64,000 nucleotides of DNA from CAZADA01 sp964483775 (GCA_964483775.1 CAZADA010000001.1:1-64000), one strand, 5' to 3'. Shown: positions 35,272-44,456, counted from the stretch's first letter. The notes: generated by a model from the letters alone, not told the origin. Numbers and translations are program-made.

Positions 35272-35865
35272 ATGAAAAGTGCGATGGCGGAAAGCACGGC
35301 GGAACGATTGATCACAGCGGCCGAGGTCGAGCTGATCGCCCATGGAGGGCGGTTGGAGATGACGGCCGTGGCCAAGCGCGCCGGCGCCTCGGTCGGGCTC
35401 GCCTATCACCATTTTGGATCCAAGACGGGGTTGGTGGCGGCCGTGGTGGAGCGGTTCTACGAGCCCTTGCGCGCGGTGATGATGGGCCCAAGCGGCGGTG
35501 ATCGCGACAGCTGGTCGCGCACCGAACGCCAGCGGTTCGCGCGTATGGTGGACCATTATTTCGACCATCCGCTGGCGCCTTTGCTGGTCGGCCGTCTGGC
35601 CCGCGAGCCGGAAGTGTTCGACATGGAGCGCGAGCATCTCGATCGGCTGATGGAGGAGGGCGCGCGCAATCTCGCCCGCGCGCAACAGCGCGGCATTCTC
35701 AGCGCCGCCTTTGATCCCGATGTCGCCATCGCGCTGGTGATCGGCGGCTGTCAGCAGGCGCTCTACCGCGCGCTCCACCAAGACCCGCGGCCCGACCGCG
35801 CAGAACTGATGGACAAATTGTGGGTCCTACTCGAGGGCGCCGTGCGCCCAGCAACCACCCGCTGA
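35272..35865 (+). CDS. TetR family transcriptional regulator
   Basis: A 197-residue TetR-type repressor. The helix-turn-helix is MTAVAKRAGASVGLAYHHFG, continuing SKTGLVAAVVERFY; the C-terminal domain is helical and of unknown ligand. The first ATG lies two bases after the operator palindrome, too close for a ribosome-binding site, so the mRNA may be leaderless or translation may begin at ATG 35284 (MAESTAERL). The next gene, a crotonase, starts 26 bases after its stop and is probably co-transcribed and controlled by it, perhaps in response to an acyl-CoA. Confidence 0.9.
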   Translation: MKSAMAESTAERLITAAEVELIAHGGRLEMTAVAKRAGASVGLAYHHFGSKTGLVAAVVERFYEPLRAVMMGPSGGDRDSWSRTERQRFARMVDHYFDHPLAPLLVGRLAREPEVFDMEREHLDRLMEEGARNLARAQQRGILSAAFDPDVAIALVIGGCQQALYRALHQDPRPDRAELMDKLWVLLEGAVRPATTR

Positions 35866-35891
35866 GAACGCTCAAAACACCGGAGGAAACC

Positions 35892-36746
35892 ATGGACTAC
35901 ACACAGATTAGCGTCGAGAACCGCGGGCCTGTACGGATCATTCGGTTCGACCGCCCTAAGGTCATGAACTGTGTCGGTCTGACCACGCACAATGAGTTGG
36001 TTCACGCTTGGGATGCCTTTCGCGATGATGACGCGGCCTTGGTCGCGGTCATCACCGGCGCTGGCGACAAGGCGTTTTGCGCGGGCGGTGATCTGACGGG
36101 TGGTGTGAACCTGACGCCGACGGGGGCTGATCTTGCGCGCCCGAGCGACTCTGTGATCGCCGCCCATGAGCGGGGCGCAGAGCCGGGCGTGCTCGGGCCA
36201 AGCCGGTGGACCGACATCTACAAGCCCGTCATCGCGGCGGTGAACGGTGTGGCCTATGCGGGCGGGTTGGAATGGGCGTGCTTTGCTGACATGCGCATCG
36301 CCGAGGAACACGCCTCGTTTGGTGTGACGTGTCGGCGCTGGAACATTGGTCTTGCCGACGGCGGCACGCAGCGCCTGCCGCGCATTGTCGGCATGGGCCG
36401 GGCGATGGAGCTGATCCTCACCGGCAAGGTGATCGACGCGGATGAGGCCATGCGCATCGGTCTCGTCAACGAGATTGTTCCCAAAGGCCAAGGGCTCGCG
36501 CGGGCGATTGAGCTCGCCGAGTTCATCGCCACGCTTCCCCAAGGCGCGATCCGCACCGACAAAGAGGCCGCCGTGCGCGGGTTCGGCCGGCCGATCGATG
36601 AAGGCCTGCGCATCGAAGCCGAATGCTTTCACCGCTCATTTTTCCATCCGGACACCGCCGAGGGCCTGCGTCAGTTTCGCGAACGCGACCACCCTGACCG
36701 CAGGACAGGTGGAGCGGCGAAAACGCCGGGCATTGTGCGTGATTGA
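35892..36746 (+). CDS. Enoyl-CoA hydratase/isomerase family protein
   Basis: A 284-residue crotonase. Start ATG 35892 follows GGAGGAAACC. The N-terminal GPVRIIRFDRPKVMNCVGL is typical, the first oxyanion hole is in GDKAFCAGGDLTGG, and the second in VNGVAYAGGLEWACFADMRI. The position of the first catalytic glutamate falls in the stretch SFGVTCRRWNIGLADGGTQR, where an acidic pair is not obvious, so reaction type is uncertain. Co-transcribed with the TetR gene. Confidence 0.87.
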   Translation: MDYTQISVENRGPVRIIRFDRPKVMNCVGLTTHNELVHAWDAFRDDDAALVAVITGAGDKAFCAGGDLTGGVNLTPTGADLARPSDSVIAAHERGAEPGVLGPSRWTDIYKPVIAAVNGVAYAGGLEWACFADMRIAEEHASFGVTCRRWNIGLADGGTQRLPRIVGMGRAMELILTGKVIDADEAMRIGLVNEIVPKGQGLARAIELAEFIATLPQGAIRTDKEAAVRGFGRPIDEGLRIEAECFHRSFFHPDTAEGLRQFRERDHPDRRTGGAAKTPGIVRD

Positions 36747-36779
36747 CGCTCATCTGGCGCCCACCTGGCGCCGTCGCCG

Positions 36780-37190
36780 TCAGGTCTTCGGCCACAGGAC
36801 CATTTGCGTGCAGCGGAACAGGGCGATGGTCTTGCCAGTTTGACCATGGCTGACGATGGCGTCCCAAACTTGAGTTGTGCGTCCAAGGTGCGTGGGCGTC
36901 GCCTCGCCCAACACGTGACCATCGCGCGCCGTGCCAAGGAAGTTGCTCTTCAGTTCGATGGTGGTGAACCCGATCGCGCCTTCGGGCAGGGTCACCATGG
37001 AGCCGCAGCCACACAGCGAATCGGCGAGCCCGATGACGCTGGCGGCGTGCAAAAACCCGTTGGGCGCCAAAACCGCTTGAGTCACCTCCATACGCCCCCG
37101 TAGGCAGTCAGGCGAAGCATCCAGGATCTCGACGCCCAGCGTGCCTGGCAACATCTCACGAGCAACGTCATTGAAGGCGGCGGCGTCCAT
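36780..37190 (-). CDS. PaaI-type hotdog-fold thioesterase
   Basis: A 136-residue single hotdog domain. The active-site region is VLAPNGFLHAASVIGLADSL, where family members usually have N-x-x-G-x-x-H-G-G; here the last glycines are alanines. The following strand has IGFTTIELKSNFLGTARDG. Likely hydrolyses acyl-CoA thioesters in the cytoplasm, consistent with the acyl-CoA genes around it. It is convergent with the crotonase. Confidence 0.87.
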   Translation of the reverse strand: MDAAAFNDVAREMLPGTLGVEILDASPDCLRGRMEVTQAVLAPNGFLHAASVIGLADSLCGCGSMVTLPEGAIGFTTIELKSNFLGTARDGHVLGEATPTHLGRTTQVWDAIVSHGQTGKTIALFRCTQMVLWPKT

Positions 37191-37274
37191 CCTCGGTCCC
37201 CTTTGTCCATACGACGATCGATGCGGTGTAGCGTGTTTGCAGCCAGCGCAAAATTGGCCGGACGCTCCGCTGGA

Positions 37275-37670
37275 TCAGCCGACGCTGGACACCGCGACAA
37301 ACACCAAAGCGGCGACGAGCGCGAGATGCTCCAAACTGGTTGTGATCTGCCGGTCGCGAGCGCTCCCGGTCTCGCGCCAAAACTGATGCGCCAGCACGGT
37401 CGCCGCCACGGTAAAACCAGCCAGGGCCAAGGCGGCCGCTGACGTGAACACGTCCACGATCAGCAACAGGGCGCACACCGCTTGGAACACGATGGTCGGC
37501 CACACCAACACCTGTGGTTTCGGCAAACCCAAGCCGGCGAACTCCTCCAGCGCCGCGCTGGGGCGCAGCCCTTTGCTGATGGCGCTATAGGCGAACGGGG
37601 CGGCGAGGGCCCAACGCAAAGCCGCTTCGGCGAAACCCAGAGCTTCGCGCCCATCATACAGGTTGATCAC
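37275..37670 (-). CDS. DoxX-like membrane protein
   Basis: A 131-residue protein with four predicted membrane helices, matching the DoxX family layout: ALRWALAAPFAYSAISKGLR opens the domain, and AGLGLPKPQVLVWPTIVFQA follows. DoxX proteins are small quinone- or thiol-linked membrane proteins of mostly unknown role. The start overlaps the stop of the MFS gene upstream by four bases, so the two are translationally coupled. Confidence 0.75.
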   Translation of the reverse strand: MINLYDGREALGFAEAALRWALAAPFAYSAISKGLRPSAALEEFAGLGLPKPQVLVWPTIVFQAVCALLLIVDVFTSAAALALAGFTVAATVLAHQFWRETGSARDRQITTSLEHLALVAALVFVAVSSVG

Positions 37671-39322
37671 GACAGGCCTCCCTCGTTGATGGCCGTCGAC
37701 TTGGACACCGGCGTGGTGACGTAGTGGCTCACGCGGGGCCCATCGGGGCCCATGTGCAGGGCGGCGATCTGGTCTTGCAGTTTGCGATCGTCTTCAGAGA
37801 CCCGGTCATGGGTGCGAAGATGGTCGAGCCAAGACGGCTCAAACCAGGTCTCAACGAAGCGATCCGGCGCGCCGGCGTCTTGCATCAACGTCCACTGGTA
37901 GCCGCCATTGCGTTGGCGAGCTGAGCGCAACTGCGTCATCATGGCGGTGAAAGCGGCCCGGTCGGCCTCGCCAACGGCGTAGATCACCTCGATACGCACC
38001 GGTCCATCGCCGGGCTCCACCGTGTCGGATACGATCGGCTCAGGCCAGTGCGACGATGGAGCCAAGTTCAAGCCGGCCCCGCCGCCAAGCTTGACGCCGA
38101 ATGTGAGCAGCGCAAACGCGATCGCGCCCGCCGCAGCCACCAACAACGCCGTTTCAATGCCAAGGGCCGTTGCAGTCTGGCCCCACACCAGGCTGCCGGC
38201 CGCCATGGCGCCAAAGAACACGGTCAAGAAGACCGCCAAACCGCGAGCGCGCACCCAGTCTGGCAGAGCGGTTTGCGCTGAAACGTGCAGGCTGGAAAGC
38301 ACGGCGATCCAAGACAGACCGGCCATCGCGCAAACCGCGGCGGCGGCGAAGGCGTTGGGACCGATGGCCAAGACCGCCAAAACAACCGCCGTGCCCAACG
38401 TGCCGGCGAAGACCGTGCCGTGTGCGCCCAGGCGTGCGCGAATGGGCGGCAGGACAAACGCTCCGCTGACCGCGCCCGCCCCGACGCTGGCCAGCAAAAC
38501 GCCATACAGCGTCGGGCCGCCCTCCAAGACCTGTCGAGCGATCAAAGGCAGCAGCGCCCAGAACGCACTGGCGAACACGAAGAACGCGCCCGCGCGGACC
38601 AAAGTGGCGCGCATGGGCTGTGAGTTCATGGTGTAGCGCACGCCCGCTCGCACCGCGCCCAGAATGTGCTCAGGGGGCAGGGCGCGAGCCGGGTTTGGCG
38701 CTGGCGGCGGGCGCCACCAGACGAGCGCAGCCATGATGAAGATGATCGACACCGCGTTGAGGGCGAACGGCGAGGCGAGCCCAACACTGACAATCAACAC
38801 CCCTGCCAGAGCGGGCCCGATGGCGCGGCTCACATTGATGCCGACCGAATTGAGCGCAATCGCGCTTGGCAGGTCTTTGCGTTCGACGAGCTTGGGCACA
38901 ATGGCCTGCCAGGCCGGCGCCATAAACGCCGCGCCAGCGCCCATCAGGAATGTGAACGCCAGCAACAACAGCGGCGTCATCGCGTTGAGCGCAACCAAGA
39001 TCGCCAAGGCGGACGCCGTCAGCAACATGAACACGTTGACCCAAATCAGCATCAGGCGGCGGTCGACGATATCCGCGATGGCGCCGGCGATCAGAGCAAA
39101 CATGAACACCGGCAGCGTCGTGGCGGCCTGCACCGCTGCGACGATGATCGGCGAGGGGCTCAACTCGGTCATCAACCATCCTGCGCCCACATCGTGCATC
39201 CATGTGCCGATGTTGGAGATCACGGTGGCGGTCCACAACACCGTGAACGCGGTGGAGCGGAAGGGCGACCAGGCGGATGCATCCGCGGGTGTGGTCCCGC
39301 GATTGGGCTGTGTCTCAGTCAT
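37667..39322 (-). CDS. MFS transporter (MFS_3 type) with C-terminal ABM-like domain
   Basis: A 551-residue major facilitator of the EntS-like MFS_3 group. Twelve helices occupy about residues 20-420; the opening FRSTAFTVLWTATVISNIGT and FLMGAGAAFMAPAWQAIVPK are characteristic. After the last helix comes a soluble region of about 110 residues (IEVIYAVGEADRAAFTAMMT, WFEPSWLDHLRTHDRVSEDD) resembling an antibiotic-biosynthesis-monooxygenase-like ferredoxin fold, as known in this transporter group. It is presumably an exporter; the substrate is unknown. Upstream is a small GNAT gene 23 bases away. Confidence 0.88.
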   Translation of the reverse strand: MTETQPNRGTTPADASAWSPFRSTAFTVLWTATVISNIGTWMHDVGAGWLMTELSPSPIIVAAVQAATTLPVFMFALIAGAIADIVDRRLMLIWVNVFMLLTASALAILVALNAMTPLLLLAFTFLMGAGAAFMAPAWQAIVPKLVERKDLPSAIALNSVGINVSRAIGPALAGVLIVSVGLASPFALNAVSIIFIMAALVWWRPPPAPNPARALPPEHILGAVRAGVRYTMNSQPMRATLVRAGAFFVFASAFWALLPLIARQVLEGGPTLYGVLLASVGAGAVSGAFVLPPIRARLGAHGTVFAGTLGTAVVLAVLAIGPNAFAAAAVCAMAGLSWIAVLSSLHVSAQTALPDWVRARGLAVFLTVFFGAMAAGSLVWGQTATALGIETALLVAAAGAIAFALLTFGVKLGGGAGLNLAPSSHWPEPIVSDTVEPGDGPVRIEVIYAVGEADRAAFTAMMTQLRSARQRNGGYQWTLMQDAGAPDRFVETWFEPSWLDHLRTHDRVSEDDRKLQDQIAALHMGPDGPRVSHYVTTPVSKSTAINEGGLS

Positions 39323-39345
39323 GGGGTCCTCGTGGGGCGCGACGG

Positions 39346-39645
39346 TCAGCTCGCGATGACGTCCGCCCAGTCAGGGTGTTTGGCGGCCTCGGCTTTGAAG
39401 AAGGGGCACAGCGGGATGATCAATTTGCCCTCAGTGCGCGCGTCGGCGACCAGGCGTTCGGCGAGCGCTTGTCCCACGCCCAGCCCGCGCAGCGAGTCGT
39501 CGACCACGGTGTGATCGACGATCAGCCGGGTCTCACCGGCGCGCGAATAGGTCATTTCGCCGATGCCGTCATGGCCGGCGGCGCGGGCTTCATAGCGCCC
39601 GCCGCTGTCGGATTCGGTGCGGGTGATGGTGAGTGAATCGGACAT
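39346..39645 (-). CDS. Small GNAT-like N-acetyltransferase (YjdJ type)
   Basis: A 99-residue member of the short GNAT-related group. Landmarks are GEMTYSRAGETRLIVDHTVV, the acetyl-CoA loop LRGLGVGQALAERLVADAR and the closing IIPLCPFFKAEAAKHPDW. The cysteine in the last stretch is conserved in the group. Function in the cell is not known. Ten bases separate it from the amidohydrolase gene upstream. Confidence 0.87.
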   Translation of the reverse strand: MSDSLTITRTESDSGGRYEARAAGHDGIGEMTYSRAGETRLIVDHTVVDDSLRGLGVGQALAERLVADARTEGKLIIPLCPFFKAEAAKHPDWADVIAS

Positions 39646-39655
39646 GGCGCGTCTC

Positions 39656-41401
39656 CTAGCTCAGCGCAGGCGCCCCCGGGGCGCCAAAGGCGGGAACGGG
39701 CGACCAATCTGGAAGCTCGCCAAGTGGGGCGGGCGCATGGTCGGCAAAGGCGCCCTTAGCATAGACCACCTTGCCGCCGCTGAGCGTGAGATCGGAAGTG
39801 ATGTTGATGATCTCATCCTCGGCCACACTGAAATAATCGCGGTCAAGCACGGCGAGGTCGGCAAACTGGCCCGGTGTGAGTTGCCCCTTGAGCCCTTGCT
39901 CGCGGCTGAACCAGGCCCCTGCGGCGGTCCAATGCCGCAGCGCCTCTTCGCGGGTCAGACGGTTTTCCGCGCGCCAAATGACATCGCCGCCGCGGCCCTT
40001 GCCCGACACCGCCCAGTGGATCGCAAGCCAAGGATTGTACGACGACACCCGTGTCGCGTCGGTGCCCGCGGCCAGCGGAACCCCGGACGCCATCATCGTC
40101 TTGACCGGCATCACGTCGTGCAGCGCCTCCTGGCCGTAACGCTCACGATAGGCGCTGGCTTGGAAGGCGATGCGGTTCTGGTACGAGATGCCCCCGCCCA
40201 GGCGCGCGACCCACTCCATGGTGGACTCAGAGATCGTCTCGCCATGGTCGAAGATCCAGTTGAGCTCCTCAAGCCCCCTGTCGCGACCAACCTCCTCCAG
40301 CACGGCCAGGAGGCGATGGGCGCTTTCCTCATAGGTGCAGTGAAAGCGAATGGGCCAACGGTTCTCCAACAAGAACTCCAGCACCGGGCGCAGATCGCCC
40401 TCCATGCGCTTGGGAAGTGTCGGACGCGGATAGGAGAAATCCTCAAAGTCATAGGCCGAAGCCACGAGCATCTCGCCGGCCCCGACACACTTAAGGTACG
40501 CATCGCCCTCGTCGGGCTTGACCAGGTCGTGCCAGCGCCTGAAGTCTTCGAGCTCAGACAGCGGGCGCTGCGCAAACAGCTGGTAGCCAATGCGCACGGT
40601 CTGTTCGCCGCGGCGGTTGAGCTCGGTGATGACCCCGTAGTCGTCGGGGTAGTTGAGGAACCCGCCGGCGCAGTCGAGCGCCGATGTGAGGCCAAGACCG
40701 TTTAACGCCCGAAAGTAATGCTTGGTCGACAGGATCTGCTGTTCGAAATCGAGCTTCGGCGCCATGTCGAGCAGGGCGTAGAGCGGCTGCGCGTTGGGCC
40801 GCGCCAGCGCAAGGCCCGTGGGATTGCCATCATCATCACGCTCAAGGCGTCCCGAAACAAAGGGCTCGTAAAAATGCCGGTCAATGCCCAGCGCGCGCAG
40901 GGCGGCCTTGTTCAACCACGCGCGGTCGTAAAGGTGCAACACATAGACCGGGACGTCGGGCGCGACCGCGTTGATCTCCTCGATGGTTGGCAGGCGCTTC
41001 TCGGCGAACTGGTCGGCGGACCAGCCGCCAACGACGCGGATCCACTGGCCCGCCGGTGTCCGTTGCGCCTGCTGCTTGAGCATCGCCAGACCGTCAGCCA
41101 GCGATGGCGCGTGGTCCCAACGCAGTTCCATAGCAAAGTTGTTGCCCTGCCGAATGATGTGGGTGTGGCTGTCGATCAAGCCCGGGATCACGCGGCGCCC
41201 GCCAGCATCGATCACCTGTGTTGACGGCCCCGCCAGCGCCATCACGTCGGTTGCCGAGCCGACGCTGGCGACCAATCCGTCCGCGATCGCAATCGCCTCA
41301 GCGTCCGGCGCAGCCGGATCCATGGTTGTGATCTTGGCGTTGTGAAGGATCATGTCGGGTATGGCGTTTGGCATGGCTTGGCCCCAGTTCAGTGTGGTCA
41401 T
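39656..41401 (-). CDS. YtcJ-like metal-dependent amidohydrolase
   Basis: A 581-residue amidohydrolase of the YtcJ/exoenzyme-regulatory type. The metal-binding motif is GLIDSHTHIIRQGNN, with later histidines in RFHCTYEES and WIFDHGETIS, and the terminal aspartate in AAGTDATRVSSYNPW. The C-terminal part GQFADLAVLDRDYFSVAED is characteristic. The substrate is unknown; such enzymes hydrolyse amide or carbamate bonds. ATG 41374 (MPNAIPDMIL) and GTG 41407 are alternative starts. No signal peptide is evident. Confidence 0.88.
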   Translation of the reverse strand: MTTLNWGQAMPNAIPDMILHNAKITTMDPAAPDAEAIAIADGLVASVGSATDVMALAGPSTQVIDAGGRRVIPGLIDSHTHIIRQGNNFAMELRWDHAPSLADGLAMLKQQAQRTPAGQWIRVVGGWSADQFAEKRLPTIEEINAVAPDVPVYVLHLYDRAWLNKAALRALGIDRHFYEPFVSGRLERDDDGNPTGLALARPNAQPLYALLDMAPKLDFEQQILSTKHYFRALNGLGLTSALDCAGGFLNYPDDYGVITELNRRGEQTVRIGYQLFAQRPLSELEDFRRWHDLVKPDEGDAYLKCVGAGEMLVASAYDFEDFSYPRPTLPKRMEGDLRPVLEFLLENRWPIRFHCTYEESAHRLLAVLEEVGRDRGLEELNWIFDHGETISESTMEWVARLGGGISYQNRIAFQASAYRERYGQEALHDVMPVKTMMASGVPLAAGTDATRVSSYNPWLAIHWAVSGKGRGGDVIWRAENRLTREEALRHWTAAGAWFSREQGLKGQLTPGQFADLAVLDRDYFSVAEDEIINITSDLTLSGGKVVYAKGAFADHAPAPLGELPDWSPVPAFGAPGAPALS

Positions 41402-41422
41402 CGTCACGCAACGGACGATGGG

Positions 41423-42685
41423 CTAGAAACGGACACGCAACGTCAGTTCAAGGAAATCAATAGGTTCGGCTGGACCGGTGTCGGCAATGAACGTCTGCGG
41501 TTCAGAGTGGGTGTAAATCGCCTCCAACGAGACGGCATCGTTGATGGCGTACGTGGCCTGCGCTGACACCGCCGTGTTCACAAAGCGCGCCGACGTGGAT
41601 GCGCTCGGCGCGCGGAAAATGCGCCCACTCGGAGTGTAGACGCCGTCATTCGTTTCGGTCCGCCAATACCAGTTGATATCGACCGACACGTCGAGCTTTG
41701 GGGTCGGCGAGAAGCGGACGTACGGATTGATGTTGTAAAAATTGCTCGGTCCAAGAAGAGCTACGGACGAAAAGTAATTGCCGCGCGGATAAAGCGCATC
41801 GAACGTGTTCAGCTCTCCATCGCCGTTCTCGTCATCGCCGGAGGAAATGTTGGCGGAGAGCATGATTTCAGGAGACCACACCGCATCAAACCGATAACCG
41901 GTATTGGTCGCCAACGTCCACGCCGAGATGTCCAGATCACCGTGCTCGCCGAACTGGTAGATCGCCTCCCAGTTCCAAAACACGCGGCCGTGTTCGCCAA
42001 ACAGCCGTGCGCCCACGGAGTGTCGCGTTTGGTCAGCCACGCCCTCAATGGTGGCCAAGTCGGCCGTATCGGCCCTCAGATAGTAAAGGTCGGCTGAGCC
42101 CGCGGGCAGCCGCGTGGTGGCGTTGATCCCGGCAATGAGGCGATCGTCGTCGGGCGTGTCGTTGAACGCGCCTTCAGGCTCAACGTCCACCAAGGCGGCG
42201 GCGAAGGCGTCGAGCGCCCAGTCGCCCGCCTGGGTGCGCACGCGCACACCGTCCCACTGGCGGCGCACATTGGTGCCATCGCGCGTGCCGAGCAGGCGTT
42301 GTGATCCGATGATGATGTCCTGCCGGCCCAGAGTGACCGACGTCTCGCCTTGTGCGTAGACCAGTTGCGCCTCGCGCAGATCAAGCTCGTTAGCGTTGAT
42401 GGGGCTGTCAGGCCCGCCGGACATCACCGCGCTTTGCAGATTGATCCGCGCCGACCAGCGCGGTGAAAACTCCGCCTCGAAAGCGACTGCCGCGCGTTGA
42501 GTCCACAGCCAACCGCTCGCGTCAGCGTCGGGATCAAACCCGGGATTGTTCACCAGCTGAAACCGTTCGCGCAGCTCAACGTCCGTCACCCGAACTGGGC
42601 CAATCTCCGCCAAATCCTGGGCGTACGCCGTGGTCGCGATCAGCGCAGGGGCGAGCCCATTGACAAGATGGTGCAACGGTTTCAT
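41423..42685 (-). CDS. Outer-membrane porin, alginate-export family
   Basis: A 420-residue beta-barrel protein. A signal peptide (APALIATTAYAQDL) is followed by alternating amphipathic strands and a C-terminal phenylalanine (LELTLRVRF), the usual signal for outer-membrane insertion. The stretch TLGRQDIIIGSQRLLGTRDG and RQWDGVRVRT is typical of the alginate_exp/OprD-related family. It probably admits an organic substrate for the downstream catabolic genes. ATG 42685 is chosen to place the signal sequence at the N terminus. Confidence 0.83.
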   Translation of the reverse strand: MKPLHHLVNGLAPALIATTAYAQDLAEIGPVRVTDVELRERFQLVNNPGFDPDADASGWLWTQRAAVAFEAEFSPRWSARINLQSAVMSGGPDSPINANELDLREAQLVYAQGETSVTLGRQDIIIGSQRLLGTRDGTNVRRQWDGVRVRTQAGDWALDAFAAALVDVEPEGAFNDTPDDDRLIAGINATTRLPAGSADLYYLRADTADLATIEGVADQTRHSVGARLFGEHGRVFWNWEAIYQFGEHGDLDISAWTLATNTGYRFDAVWSPEIMLSANISSGDDENGDGELNTFDALYPRGNYFSSVALLGPSNFYNINPYVRFSPTPKLDVSVDINWYWRTETNDGVYTPSGRIFRAPSASTSARFVNTAVSAQATYAINDAVSLEAIYTHSEPQTFIADTGPAEPIDFLELTLRVRF

Positions 42686-42769
42686 CGTGCTTTCACATTC
42701 AATGCGGAGAAAGGCGAAACGGGGGACCGCTCCGTCCCGGCCACCCGGTGACGGAGCGCAGGGCAAACC

Positions 42770-43452
42770 CTAGCTCGCAGGGATCGGATCCAGGCGTTCG
42801 CCATGGGTCACGCGCTCAGGAGCCTTGTGGACAAGCGTGTAGGCGTAATCCATGCCCATACCGAACGCGCCCGAATGCTCCTTAGCGATCTCGCTGACGC
42901 CGTCATAGGTGTCCCGGCGGGCCCAATCGCGTTGCCATTCGAGCAGCACCTGCTGCCAAGTCACAGGCACGACGCCGGCCTGCACCATACGTTGCATGGC
43001 GTGGTCATGCGCGTCCTGGGTCGTGCCGCCTGAGGCGTCGGCGACCATGTAGATCTCATACCCGCCCTCGAGCATGGCCGACAGGGCGAAGTGGGTGTTG
43101 CAGACCTCGGTCCACAAACCGGACACAACCACTTTGTTCCGACCCGCCGCCTTCAGCGCGTCGCGCACCTTCTGGTCGTCCCATGAGTTCATGCTGGTGC
43201 GTTCAAGGATCGGCGTTTCGGGGAACACCGCCAACAATTCGGGGAAGGTGTGCCCGGAGAACGCTTCGGTCTCCACGGTGGTGATGGCCGTCGGGATGTT
43301 AAAGAGTTTGGCGGACTTGGCGAGCGCGACCACGTTGTTCTTCAACGTTTGCCGGTCGATTGACTGGACGCCAAAGGCATCTGCGGATGATGATCAATTA
43401 AGATCAATTGACTATTCTGGGGCGTCATGACTTCGAGCTTTGGGGTGGCCAT
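42770..43452 (-). pseudogene. Isochorismatase-family hydrolase (YcaC-like), frameshifted
   Basis: The gene starts at ATG 43452 behind GGAGGAAG with MATPKLEVMTPQNSQLILID, then HHPQM. At 43376-43377 one base is missing: ATG CC TTT GGC where relatives have ATG GCC TTT GGC. In the shifted frame the protein continues FGVQSIDRQTLKNNVVALAK and then to the end, with catalytic residues including the cysteine in SGLWTEVCNTHFAL. The hydrolase (about 227 residues if repaired) is otherwise intact. It may be a sequencing error or a recent mutation. It lies in the pirin/LysR neighbourhood, a common grouping. Confidence 0.8.
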
Positions 43453-43536
43453 GGTCATCTTCCTCCGGCGCTGTGGTGAACTTTTAATCTGAGATGACCG
43501 CCGCAAAGCAAATGATGCTCCGCGGCGGTCAAGACG

Positions 43537-43638
43537 TCAATTGGAAACGACGGCGTACAAAAACACACCGACAACAAAAGCGAAGACACCGAGGCCAACA
43601 AGACTGACGGGCGTCAAGGGAGATTTGTTTTTATTCAT
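43537..43638 (-). CDS. 33-residue single-span membrane protein
   Basis: A short frame begins with ATG 43638, 11 bases after the pirin stop codon and on the same strand. It encodes five polar residues with two lysines (MNKNK), a short SPLTP, and one hydrophobic helix (VSLVGLGVFAFVVGVFLYAV) with a short VSN end. Membrane-protein-like composition and coupling to pirin support it. Only a weak GAG stands as ribosome-binding site. I know no family. Confidence 0.5.
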   Translation of the reverse strand: MNKNKSPLTPVSLVGLGVFAFVVGVFLYAVVSN

Positions 43639-43649
43639 TATCTCAAAGC

Positions 43650-44369
43650 CTAGTTGATCGAAGGCGGCGCCATCGGCAAGTCGAACAACAACACCTCAGC
43701 GTTCTCGCCCTGGTCGATGGCCAGGGTCTCAACGTCGCGCGCCGAGAGGCCATCGCCGGCTTTCAACGTCTCTCCGTTGATCCGCACCTGGCCGCGCGCG
43801 ACCTGGATCCAGACCCCGCGGCCGGGGGTGAGCGCGAACTGAGCGCGCTCATCCCCATCAAACAGACCGACATAGAGTTTGACGTCCTGGTGGATGGTCA
43901 CCGAACCCTCCCGTCCGTCTGGCGAACCGACAAGACGCAAGGCGCCGCGTTTTTCCGCATCGTCGAACGCCTTTTGTTCGTAGCTGGGCGGAAGGTCGGC
44001 GTGCTCGGGGAGGATCCAGATCTGCAGAAAGTGCACCGGGTCATCGGCCGAGTGATTGTACTCCGAGTGACGAATGCCAGCGCCCGCGCTCATCCGCTGC
44101 ACCTCGCCCGGCCGGATGACAGACCCGGTTCCGATGGAGTCTTTGTGCTCAAGCGCGCCGTCAAGGACATAGGAGATGATCTCCATGTCGCGGTGGCCGT
44201 GGGTGGCGAAACCGGCGCCGGGAGTGACCCAGTCTTCGTTGATGACGCGTAGCGGACCAAAGCCCATGTGCGCCTCATCATAGTATTCGCCAAACGAAAA
44301 GCTGTGTTTGGAGTCAAGCCAACTGATCTTGGTGGGGCCGCGATCGTCGGCGCGTCTGATGCTGATCAT
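43650..44369 (-). CDS. Pirin family protein (YhaK/YhhW-like)
   Basis: A 239-residue bicupin. The metal site is in FATHGHRDMEIISYVLDGAL (His-x-His) with later ligands in RMSAGAGIRHSEYNHSADDP. Bacterial pirins of this type can act as quercetinases or redox-sensitive proteins. Start ATG 44369 follows GGGAGC; the frame extends to 44408 with no similarity. It is divergent from a LysR gene, and LysR-pirin-isochorismatase clusters are frequent in proteobacteria. Confidence 0.9.
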   Translation of the reverse strand: MISIRRADDRGPTKISWLDSKHSFSFGEYYDEAHMGFGPLRVINEDWVTPGAGFATHGHRDMEIISYVLDGALEHKDSIGTGSVIRPGEVQRMSAGAGIRHSEYNHSADDPVHFLQIWILPEHADLPPSYEQKAFDDAEKRGALRLVGSPDGREGSVTIHQDVKLYVGLFDGDERAQFALTPGRGVWIQVARGQVRINGETLKAGDGLSARDVETLAIDQGENAEVLLFDLPMAPPSIN

Positions 44370-44456
44370 AGTGAAGCTCCCGAAACTGAAGCGATGTTGA
44401 CCCTGCACATAGCGCGTGCTCAGTCAGGTGATTAGACCGCCGCGAAGCGACAGACG

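Noticed and set aside
43343..43345. TTG start for a 191-residue isochorismatase protein
   Set aside because: Homology continues upstream in another frame to ATG 43452 with a good ribosome-binding site, so the short form is a product of the frameshift.
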